A program made the translations under genes and the position numbers. From contig CM060731.1 in assembly GCA_030704615.1 (NCBI GenBank), positions 64,086,756-64,150,755 on the forward strand: a DNA stretch of 64,000 nucleotides. The letters run 5' to 3'. Positions within the stretch are counted from its first letter, which is position 1; each line of letters starts with the position of its first letter. Positions 38,336-47,822 of the stretch are shown piece after piece. This DNA comes from Takakia lepidozioides (Eukaryota; Streptophyta; Takakiopsida; Takakiales; Takakiaceae). The notes beneath the pieces are model-generated. The model saw only the letters and a program-made list of their open reading frames with translations, made no database searches and was not told where the DNA came from.

Positions 38336-39205
38336 ATGGCGGGTGTGATGACTACTAGAGCACCCACACAGCTCTTCTCGCATCTTTCATTGTTCATGGA
38401 GGTGCTGCTACTGTGTTGTGGTGGGTTGTGGGTGGTTGGTGTTAGAGGTTCAAACATGGCGGCCCTGCTGGACTTCATGGACAGGCTGAATGGGCACCAG
38501 TTGATCTCCGATTGGGTCGCCACTGATATGTCTCCTTGCAACTGGACAGGGGTTTCTTGCAATGCCCACAATCGAGTGACAAAACTCTCTCTTTCGAGAC
38601 TGGTACTGTCAGGGTCAATTTCTTCCAAGCTCTCCATATCTAGTTTACAACATCTGGACTTGAGTGGTAACGCTCAATCTGGAGGCATCTCCCCAGATAG
38701 GAAATCTGTCAACTTACAACACTTACATCTCAACTCCAATTCGTTTATCTCTGGTAGCATACCTCTGGGGATTTTCAATATTTCCAATTTGCATTACCTC
38801 GATTTGAGCCACAACGCCACCTCTGGGACGATTCCTTCCCAGGAACTCTTGGTAAACCTGCAGTATCTAGATCTCAGCAGTAATATGCTCTCTGGAGGAC
38901 TCCCAGCTGTTCAAACAATGCCTAGAAGCAATTGTCAAACTATATGACCTTTTTCTATTCTCGTCTCTAGTACTATGTTAGTATCAAGATTGTTTGAATT
39001 GGACATGTCGGAATTAATGGAAGAACTGGTATTCTTGCAGGATGATCCTAGCGTAACTGGTCCTATTCCAGACTCGTTTGGGCATCTTAAGAAGTTGAGA
39101 AGTTTGACTCTGCATGGTTGTGGAATCACTCCATACCTTCTTCGCTCTCTAACTGCAGCAGCTTGGAGGTCAGTATTCCTTGTCCCAATATCACTAACTA
39201 ACTAA
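38336..39205 (+). pseudogene. LRR receptor-like N-terminal fragment
   Basis: Starts with a signal peptide (LFMEVLLLCCGGLWVVGVRG), then an LRR N-terminal cap (ALLDFMDRLNG, CNWTGVSCN) and five or so LRRs (LQHLDLSGN, NLHYLDLSHN, NLQYLDLSSN). A stop closes this frame at 38947. A second frame from 38975 resumes LRR-like sequence (TGPIPDSFGHLKKLRSLTLH). Near 39150 a frame change breaks what would read as an NCSSLE block. There is no transmembrane or kinase part. It is most likely a truncated receptor-kinase pseudogene, less likely a secreted LRR protein. Confidence 0.65.
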
Positions 39206-39729
39206 CTAGTACAAATTGGGTTCATTGGCTCCCCAGACCACGCGTTGCATTGGTGCTTATCTCTCGATGTACCTTCCCAGTATTATGACCTACTTTTGAA
39301 GACCTTGCCCTCATCAAGGCAAGTGATAAAAGAGGCCCGGGAGTCGAATGCTGCCTCAGCGGGCCTGCCTGCGTGGCCCCACCCCCGCCCTCCGCCTCGA
39401 CCCCCTCTCGCGGCAGCGCCGCGGCCCGCAGTCGCCGTGCCAGACACCCCCTTCCCGCTCCACCCGCCACCCGGGTCCCTTGCTCGTCAAAACACTACCA
39501 CACATTGAACTCAGTGTTACTGTATTGCACGCATCCATCATGCATGTCCCATGAATGCAACAAATACATCCATCACATCATGACCTTGCCATCATACATG
39601 TGTTCACATGCCTCCTCATACAAACATATTGGAGACCCGTGAACAGAAATTTGAACCAGCCCTACCTAGAGCATAGACACACATATTGGAGATCGTGAAC
39701 ATTCAAATTTGAAATTTGAAATTTGAACC
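39206..39729. other. Intergenic region with a GC-rich patch
   Basis: A C-rich patch at 39373-39480 (repeated CCGCC, CCGCG) is embedded in otherwise AT-balanced sequence. Proline- and arginine-rich reading frames through it are composition effects. No gene is supportable. Confidence 0.5.
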
Positions 39730-40620
39730 TCTTTCCTTTTCCAGAGCTGCCAAGCTTGCCCTTGATGCTCCCAAATTTGGCATACATATCCACTAGGGCA
39801 TTGTCCAGAATCACATCAGGTACAATTCCAGCTTTGACAATGAAACCATGGACCTGATCTTCCCTTTTCCAGAGCTGCCAGGCTTGCGCTTGATGCTCCC
39901 ACATTTGGCATACATGTCCACGAGGGCATTGTCTAGAATCACATCAGGTACAATTCCAGCTTTGACAATGAAACCATGGACCTGATCTTCCCTTTCCCAG
40001 AGCTGCCAGGCTTGCCCTTGACGCTCCCACATTTGGCATACATGTCCACGAGGGCATTGTCTAGAATCACATCAGGTACAATTCCAGCTTTGACAATGAA
40101 ACCATGGACCTAATCTTCCCTTTTCCAGAGCTGCCAGGCTTGCCCTTGATGCTCCCACATTTGGCATACATGTCCACGAGGCCATTGTCCAGAATCACAA
40201 TCAGGTACAATTCCAGCTTTGACAATTTTCCAGAGCTGCCAGGCTTGCCCTTGATCCTCCCACATTTGGCATACATGTCCACGAGGGCATTGTTCAGAAT
40301 CACATCAGGTACAATTCCAGCTTTGACAATGAAACCATGGACCTCTTCCATTTTCCAGAGCTGCCAGGCTTGCCCTTGATGCTCCCACATTTCCACGAGG
40401 CCATTGTCCAGAATAACATCAGGTACAATTTCAGCTTCGACAATGAAACCATGGACCTCTTCCCTTTTCCAGAGCTGCCAGGCTTGCCCTTGATGCTCCC
40501 ACTTTGGCATACATGTCCACGAGGCCATTGTCCAGAATCACATCAGGTACAATTCCAGCTTTGACAATGAAACCATGGACCTCTTCCCTTTCCCAGAGCT
40601 GCCAGGCTTGCACGCGCACT
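39730..40620 (-). repeat. Minisatellite of about eight units derived from a PPR exon
   Basis: Units begin near 39743, 39871, 39999, 40126, 40232, 40354, 40470 and 40594, with a period of about 126 bp and some shortened copies. On the minus strand each encodes [20 protein letters not shown] followed by [13 protein letters not shown], the boundary of two PPR motifs from a DYW/PLS-type PPR gene. The junction segment reads [10 protein letters not shown] in one frame and [11 protein letters not shown] in another, so units are joined out of frame and the array is not a working PPR protein. Confidence 0.9.
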
Positions 40621-41018
40621 GCAACGCACACAAATGTGTTGTGGTCGGGCTTCATCCCTTCCCCCATCATTTGGTCATGATAGGTCTCCAAAGGCTCCAT
40701 CCTGCACCACTGCTGTGCACATCCTGCAAGCATCGCGCTCCACGACACCACATCTTGTTCAGCCATAGTGTTGAACACTCCCTCCGCATCCTCAATGCTC
40801 ACACATATATTTGGCATACATGTCCACGAGGGCATAGTTCAGAATCGCATCTGTTACAATTCCAGCTTTGGTGATGCAACCATTCACCTCTTTGCCCTTT
40901 TGCAGGGCTGCCAGACTTGCACACGCACTCCAAACGCACAATCTCGTTCAGCCATAGTGTTGAACACTCATTTCGCATCCTCAATGCTCCCACATTTGGC
41001 ATACATGTGTCCACCAGA
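40621..41018 (-). pseudogene. PPR gene remnant flanking the minisatellite
   Basis: The minus strand at 40835-40630 encodes EDAEGVFNTMAEQDVVSWSA, GCAQQWCRMEPLETYHDQMM and EGMKPDHNTFVCV, consecutive PPR helices of the PLS class. From 41014 to about 40860 lies another worn copy with DMYAKCGS-like and ECSTLWLNEIV sequence. These are presumably the parent sequence for the tandem units. PPR proteins of this class bind organellar RNA; this locus is broken. Confidence 0.7.
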
Positions 41019-41034
41019 GCAGGGATGCCTTGGC

Positions 41035-41054
41035 GTGAGCGCAGCCGCGCTCAC
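41035..41054. repeat. Subterminal hairpin, copy 1
   Basis: GTGAGCGCAGCCGCGCTCAC forms an 8-9 bp stem, fifteen bases inside the left end. Copy 2 has GTGAGCGCAACTGCGCTCAC at 53899-53918, so the stem is conserved while its loop varies. Confidence 0.8.
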
Positions 41055-41214
41055 ACCACGTCACCTTGAACGAACGCCACATCACCGGGCTCACTCCACA
41101 ACATCGAGCTTAAAAGTCAACGCGCGCCAATTAAGAAGCAGACTGTATTTCCGCGGAAGAGCACCCTCAACCGCGGAAACAAGTTCGACGAAATAATAAA
41201 AGGACGTGGTCATC

Positions 41215-41440
41215 CCCACCTGAAAGCAACAATTGAATGCAAGATGGATGAATGTAGAGTGGATGAGAAATATATGGATATGTGGGAACAATGCAAGCGA
41301 ATGGATGAATGTGGGATGGATGTTGAATGGTGGAAAACATTCTTGAATGGAGGATGCATGAATACACAATAGATGAATGCACAATGGATATGACATGAGT
41401 GTGAGGGGTTGAGGGGATGGATGAAGATTGACATTTGAAT
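41215..41440 (+). repeat. Subterminal TGGATGAATG repeats, copy 1
   Basis: About ten imperfect copies of (T)GGATGAATG(T) or its shortened form at irregular spacing. An equivalent cluster lies at 54075-54430 in copy 2. It is between the end and the methylase gene stop codon, so it is subterminal and non-coding. Confidence 0.7.
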
Positions 41441-41550
41441 CCGAGTAGATTGTTTGAATCACCTTTTTTTCTGCCGGAACAAATGCAACGAGGCAAGGGA
41501 ATTCAATAAGTTGTGAATAGGATATAAATTGAACAAAATAAATGTGAAGT

Positions 41551-44500
41551 TTAGTCTGATCCAAAGTCAGTACAATGTATCCCCGCGTCCACTGCATCCA
41601 AGTCCAAGAATTTCAGAACTCCGGATCTACGATGGCTACTCATGCGATCGGGCAATAAGAAGTCAGGGGATAGAGCCTCGGCCATTTCAAGTGCCATTGC
41701 TTCGGCATAGACAGGAAGCACAAAAGTGGAAAGGGGACTGTCGAAAACAGTCTCAGCACAAATGGGGGTTTCTCCTGAAGATCCATCGCTGTCATTCCTG
41801 CAAGTCAAAGCATGATAAAAGTTATTACTACAATTTTGATGTATGCAAAATTGAACAAGCACCCAAACTGGAATGACATTTCCATGGCCGACTTACTCAC
41901 ATGAGAAGCCGTTGTCGATCTGCTTATCCTCGGTATCCTCATCATTTCTGATTTGAATTTGTTCGGCCTGTGTGCCAGACGTAGAGCCAGACACAAGAGG
42001 GAGGAGGACACTCTTGAATAATTCGGTGTCGCCCTCCATGCCAAAAAGGCTTCTCCCACCAACCTTGCAAGCACGGTAAGTCGCACCTGCCAAGACGGAA
42101 AGCCTCAAGAAGGTTGTAGAGGATACAAAATCGGATGCAAACTGGAAGACCTTCATAATGGAAACAGTATTGAACCAACGAACCTATGGATAGTGTGAGG
42201 TCGACCACCCTTGCAGAATGGTGGCTGCATGACTCCAAGAGCGTCTGCATGAACGCTGGGGTTCTCTCCCTTGCACCTCTCCACGGAAATCCGTATGGTC
42301 TTTTGGTGGAGTGCATGAAATTGTACAGCATGTCATCCACATGCGGTTCATATGGGGGGTTGACAAAACACCCCTGGTCGGAAATTTCAAAGCTACGAAC
42401 GGATGAAGGTGTTTTGGAAGTGCGAATCCGCCTCAGGCAGATTGCCTCAAACATCCTTGTCTAGCAAAGATGCAAGGTAGGAGTGAGACATAGAAATTCG
42501 AAAGAAATTCTGGCGCAGGAAAGAACAGAACATGGACTGCAAATGTAAACTACAATGAAATGTTTTTGTGATGATCGGTGCCGATCATCACATATGGTGG
42601 TAGAGCAAGCCAGCAAAAACAACTAAAAAAACATTGGGAAATAGTTCAGAGTAGGGAGGTGCCATACCAGCTGTCCAGGGCAACCATCTTCCAGAAGGTA
42701 CAGGATGTTCACACAATTCCATGTCCTCAGAATTTCGAACCCAGACGATTTCAGGTATGATGCTAGACCCTTACGACTATCCTTATCACATGACTGGAAG
42801 AGCAAAAGCGTTCCTGCATCTGAAAGGAAATTATTGCAGAAGCCAAATACCCAACTCCAGTAGTTCTCATCGAATCTGTTCCAAGATGGAGTCTTTCCCT
42901 TTGGAGGAACGTCGGGGACAGGCAGGCCGTCTGGGACGTCAAGAATGTCCATGTCAGCGGCAAAGGGTTTTTAAACACCACATACGAATGAGGGACCATT
43001 GCTCACCTGTAGCATACCGGTATAATTTCAAGTCAAACAGAAATGAGGGTCCCAACAGAAACCATCATCTACATTGGCATACACAAAATTCGAAAGTCCC
43101 ATGTGAAGAGAAAGATTCTTACCAGATTAAGAAATGAAATCATGTTATCCCAAGTTGGTGATGGCACCCCCGAGTAACTCTTTCTCCGAGTCTCCATCAT
43201 CGCCAGCCATCCCTAATTCACAATCTTGATCTGCCCTGCCAAGTCCGCATGGGAAGGGCGTGGCTTGGCATCGAATGGACATTGAACAATGAGGGTGTAC
43301 CTCCCAGCGGTCTCATCTTTCTTCTTGTCCTCACCTTTCTCCTTTTCCGTCTCTTTCTCCTTCGCCTTCTCCTTCCCCTTAGTCTTCTCCTTCTCTTTGT
43401 CCTTAGGCTTCCCAGGTGACTTGGCTACTACCTCCGGAGCCTTTGGATCTTTCCCCTTTCGACCCGCCTTCCTGCCTTTATGTGGAGTTGCCTGCGCGTC
43501 TGGCTCCTTGGCGGCCAATGAAGCAATGTTCCTCTGGTATTCTTCGTCGTTCAAAGGTGCCAGCATCTCCGCATGGTTGTTCATATACTTCATTTGCTGT
43601 TCTTGAAATGTCGTGTGCTCTGGAGGGCAGTCGAAGTACCATCCACAGTCCCTGAAGTGGGCAGGACTCCAGTCCCTCAAGATACCAGCTGTGTACATGG
43701 TGGGATTGTTGGCAGGATTGGACCACATGTCCAGGTAATCTGGGATTCCACTCAGGTGTTTTCCTTCCATCAACACATATTTAGTGTACCTGCGGAGGCT
43801 CAAAATAACACCATCCCCCAAAACAAGATATCAAAAAGTAGAAGAAAGTGATGATCGGTGGCGATCATCACTTTCACATGAGAGAGAATGCAACATGGGT
43901 TGGAAAATCCTTATGATTATGTAGACTGCACAAATGGGAAATGTGATGGTCGGAACCGACCATCACTTCATTCATCAGAAACAGACTGCCTATGATAACA
44001 GAGGCAGGATTAAGGATGGAAACAAAGACATGATCAGCAGCGACAACTGTTTGACTGGAGAATATCATAGCAGTGGATGTGATGATCAGTACCGACCATC
44101 ACCAAACTGCTGTGTAGCACAAAAGAAATACAAAGCTTCTCTCAATGAGGCATGACAAAAGTTTAAAGAATGTGTTGGATAGGCATATGGCACTGCACCT
44201 GTAGACAACACGCATCATCGCCCACTCCCCTCCACCTTGACTGTCGAAATCGTTCGACCTCAATATGTTGCCATCCTTGGAGAACTCTCGGAAGAAACAG
44301 TACCGCCACGTGAGACATTTCCACTTTCTAATGTACGCCTCCAAGGTCATGTGTGGTGGTGAGACCATCGAAATATTCAAGTCCTTCAAATTCTGCTCCA
44401 GGACAAGAATGTCGCGTTTCTCCAGCTGCAATGGGAACATGTATCAGAATTGCGCATGACAAAGCTATAGGATATTTCATATACAATAGGTACTTGAATC

Positions 44501-46818
44501 CACAAATACCTGACTCCAAAATGTGGCCTTGTGAAACCACTAATCAAAAACAATATCACTTACCTTGGTGCCAGGCTGGATTGTGCTTTTTGGGAACTGA
44601 TTCAGATCCTTCACTGTCTGATCCGAGTTCCAAATCTCAAGCCATCTCACTTTTGTCTGGTTGTCAACCATAGAGAGAGCCAGCCTGTGCAATTTCTCCT
44701 GTTGCATCTCTGGATGTACATGCTTGTCGTAGTGGGATTTGATTTGGAGAAGGAACTCCTCCCCAAGTCCAAAATCCACTATTCTCAATTGCTTCAGGAA
44801 GGCCGACATCAGCTTCATTCTCCTTATCTCGTACTCCTTCTTTATGGCTGCTCCAACTCCTTTAGCAGTCCTCAACTCTTCTACTGTAGTGCGGTAGTAC
44901 TCAGATTTCCCCCTCTCGGCGGCCTCTGCCAGTTCTTGCTGCAAGTATCAACGATTGGATTAGCAGACATACAATTGCAATCAGACTGCCTTGGGAAGCA
45001 CAACCCATGAGGTCTAAATGTGATGGTCGGCACCGATCATCACTATAACTCAGAATCCCCTCTATCACACATTGAACTTGATGTCCTCTCTTGGATTCTG
45101 GTGCATTGCCAATCTGTTCAAAAAGTGATGATCGGTACCGATCATCACAATCAGATTGCATTAGGAAGCGAACCCCATGACGTCTGAGTGTGATGGTCGG
45201 CACCGATCATCACTCTTAATCAGAATCCCTTCTTTCACCCACTGAACTTGGTCTCCTTTTATGGATTCTGGTGTATTGCCAAACCGTTCAAACAGTGATG
45301 GTCGGTACCAATCATCACAATCAGACTGCCTTGGGAAGCACAACCCATGAGGTCTGGATGTGATGGTCGGCACAGATCATCACTTCACAACAGAATTCTG
45401 CATTTCATTGTATGAGATATAGAGCATAGAAATGGACTTGGAGGCGATGGTCGACACCGACCATCACTTTTCAGTTTCTCCAATTCCAAATATGAAGTTG
45501 AATGGACATTTCTCCACCTAAAGAATTCCATTGTACAAAGACTTCCAGTGCGAGAAAGGATTTTGGGTTAATATGCAGTCATTGCCGAAAGTGATGATCG
45601 GTACCGACCATCACTATTTAAGTGCCAAGGGATACACAAACAATGGGAGCTGAATGTGATGGTCGGTACCGATCATCACTTTCCTGAACAACCACGCCAT
45701 TTCTAAACTATTCTGAACAGGAAGGGAATGGACCTCAAAGTGATGATCGTTACCGATCATCGCTTCAACGTCATTGCAAGATGCGTCTTTAGTTCCCTGT
45801 CACTCTTGAATCACAATGAACATCGCATTCTTTGCTTAAATAAAGCAATGGCAAAGGTGATGGTCGGCACCGATCATCACTTTCGCCTTGATACATATTC
45901 TTTCCCGCCTGCCTGACTTCCTGAATCTGCTGAAATAAGACACCAACTACATTCTTCTGTAAAGCGATGATCGCCACCGATCATCGTTTTTCTCACATCG
46001 GGGGACTATCAGTAAAGAGGGAGAAGTGCGTTTGAGAGAACTTACGGATCCCTTCGCCTTCTTCGGCTTCGTGGCTGCATCGCTCGGATCGCCCTCTACA
46101 GCTTTCCTCTTCCCTTTTTCATCGGTCTGAACATAAGAAAAAACAATGTATTGATCCCACATGGAATGGAAAACATCAAGACTAATGATAACAGTATTAT
46201 GCGGATATTGAATGATCACCATTTATGTCTGATGTAGGGTTTGCTGACTTCCTCCCGGTATGGCGTCCACTGCTCCTCCTTCTGTTGTGTTGTCTTCGTG
46301 CATGAACTCGGCTGGCAGTGTTTGGTTACCTACGCTCACTGCTCCAGCCGTCACTGCGACTGCGGCGACCTCACTCTCACTTCCTACATGCTCTTCTGCT
46401 TGATCTGTCTCCAAGTTCACATGCTGCCTAAGCGTTGCACCATCTTGCATGCGACGCCTCGTCATTTGCTCTCTTGATCTCAGCCTCTCTCTAACCGATG
46501 TAAAATACAATGATTTCCTCCTCTTCCGAACTGAACAAGGAACCCTCTCCAGCTTGACTTCCTCTCTTCCTCTAAGAAACAAGAATGATGAACAGACTCG
46601 CTTTCTTCCGGGGTCCCTTCGTTTTGGAAGTGTCCCTGGAACCGTTCGATTCCCTCTTGCGTGTCCAATACTTGAACGTACGTGACAGTGAAAATAGCGT
46701 AACCTATTTGGACAGCTGTTCCTTTGCGCGGTTGTTTTGGGTTCTTGGCGAGTGCAAACATAAATTTGACATGTGTTTTTTTTGTGACGGCTTCATTAAC
46801 ATCACTGTTGGACGTCAT
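41551..46818 (-). pseudogene. DNA methylase-like gene of copy 1; ParB exons absent
   Basis: Exons read leftward from about 46818/46582 to the stop at 41551-41553. The order is: basic N-terminus (VKLERVP, KRRKSLYFTS); exon with LAEAAERGKSEYYRTT; exon with LNISMVSPPHMTLEAYIRKW; exon with LMEGKHLSGIPDYLDMWSNP and a Lys/Glu-rich run; exon with DILDVPDG and NYWSWVFGFCNNFLSDAGTL; exon with DQGCFVNPPYEPHVDDMLYN and HSARVVDLT; exon with GATYRACKVGGRSLFGMEGD; and a last exon ending CTDFGSD. Relative to copy 2, the ParB-like and following exons are missing. Lesions include a TAG in the fourth of these exons and a one-base shift before DILDVPDG. Confidence 0.7.
42568..45987. repeat. About fifteen 24-bp GATC-bearing palindromes in copy 1 introns
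   Basis: The ideal unit is GTGATGATCGGT followed by its exact complement. Copies begin at 42568, 43848, 43943, 44079, 45020, 45125, 45190, 45295, 45360, 45444, 45591, 45656, 45740, 45857 and 45964. Most vary by one to three bases, typically GATC/GGTC in one arm or GGTACC/GGCACC at the centre. All lie outside the exons. Eleven fall within 45020-45987, where the ParB exons would be expected. Sequence between palindromes is not conserved except in a local duplication of about 170 bp at 44975-45400. Confidence 0.92.
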
Positions 46819-47286
46819 GGATGAGAATTCTCGAAGTACTTGCCATGAGGCCTACTTCGGATTTAATGGAATATGCGTACATGGAGAGTTCTGGGCCCAG
46901 GGATTGCATGATCTTGAAACCATCCACATGATCAGACATACTGGATATAGTCATGGCCTGACAAATGAACTAATTACTTCAATTCTCTTCCCATCATCCC
47001 TGCATGGGATCCTCAGGCTGTCTTCAAGGAAGTCGGCGGGTTTTTATTGTTTTGGGGAGACCCCCACAACTAGATGGATTATCTGTCAGCATTGCTCAGA
47101 AGACAATACAGACTGCATGTCACATCTGTCCCACATTGATTAGATGGAATATCATAATATGCACAATCTTCAAGGAACGGGTGCTTCCGCCTCATTTCAT
47201 GTGCAACCAGTGTGTTGCATAGCTGAATCATCTGATTTCGCAAAGGAGCAGCTGAGGAAAGAGAACCCCCCGCTCGGGGACGTAAC
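46819..47286. promoter_or_regulatory. Divergent intergenic region of copy 1
   Basis: The region between the two oppositely directed genes of the element. It presumably holds both promoters. No palindrome of the intronic type is seen here. No individual motif is assigned. Confidence 0.4.
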
Positions 47287-47822
47287 ATGGCTTCCTCCGA
47301 AACAAAGTTTTATTCTGACGACAAACCAGTGCCTTTCTCCAAAGAAGCACTTGACAATGGATTCGCGATTGTGACGAAACATGTCCTGGCTACCCGGTTT
47401 GAACTTTTGAATGGGTCCATCTTCTTGGAGAAAGAGGTGTACGATTTCGACGGGAAGTTGTTGAAATACTCTTTTCAAAATCGTGATGAGACGGCTCATG
47501 TGAGCCAGTGGAGAGTGCGCCCTGGTAGATACAGAGTACTTGGAGAGCCTTGGAGAAAGTCCCTTGGATCATATGTGACGCCTGGGATTGCTGCTTCAGT
47601 CGTTGAAAACAAAAGGGAGGTGGTGGTGAAAAAAAAAAAAAACGTGCTAAACTCCAATCGTTGAGCTTTTGGATTCGTCCGATGATGACATTAGTGAAAT
47701 TCCAACTCCAGTCCTTTGTACTGTAGTTGTGGAAGCGGATGAAGAAGACATTTGTAGTGTCATTCCAAAACTACAGGTGATGGGAGGAATGGCAGGTTTC
47801 AAAAGTGAGTTGCGGGGAATTG
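47287..47822 (+). pseudogene. MULE-like transposase N-terminus, copy 1 (truncated)
   Basis: Starts MASSETKFYSDDKPVPF and continues LDNGFAIVTKHVLATRFELL, EKEVYDFDGKLLKYSFQNRD and VRPGRYRVLGEPWRKSLGSY, an N-terminal domain shared with copy 2. A poly-A expansion near 47630-47641 shifts the frame; the next part (DSSDDDISEIPTPV, IPKLQVMGGMAGFKSELRGI) is readable in another frame. It is then cut by retrotransposon sequence. The zinc finger and catalytic core are gone. Confidence 0.8.

Larger units (their letters stand above)
41020..47822. mobile_element. Composite ParB/methylase-transposase element, copy 1 (right side lost)
   Basis: The left end CAGGGATGCCTTGGCGTGAG matches the start of copy 2 at 53862 (CAGGGATGCCTCGGCGTGAG), and the next 130 bp also align, including CCGCGGAAACAAG and a TAATAAAAGG block. 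Inside are a minus-strand methylase-like gene and, divergently, the start of a plus-strand MULE-like transposase. Homology to copy 2 stops at about 47822, where chromovirus sequence begins; the element's right end is not found in the window. It sits in PPR-derived sequence. No target duplication can be tested because the right end is missing. Confidence 0.75.

Noticed and set aside
38336-38947. Intact LRR receptor kinase gene
   Set aside because: There is a stop at 38947, a later frame change, and no transmembrane or kinase segment before unrelated sequence begins.
39245-39554. Proline/arginine-rich protein genes
   Set aside because: They overlap in several frames through a C-rich patch, as expected from composition alone.
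41020-41030. hAT element end (CAGGG start)
   Set aside because: CAGGG can start hAT elements, but the linked transposase has MULE-like blocks (CDMQSED, FMADSAQA, RTCLFHW) and no hAT dimerisation domain. Superfamily by ends alone is left open.
42568-45987. CRISPR-like array (regularly recurring palindromes)
   Set aside because: The units are spaced irregularly, are split among introns of a eukaryotic gene, and have no cas genes. The context is a plant nuclear transposon.
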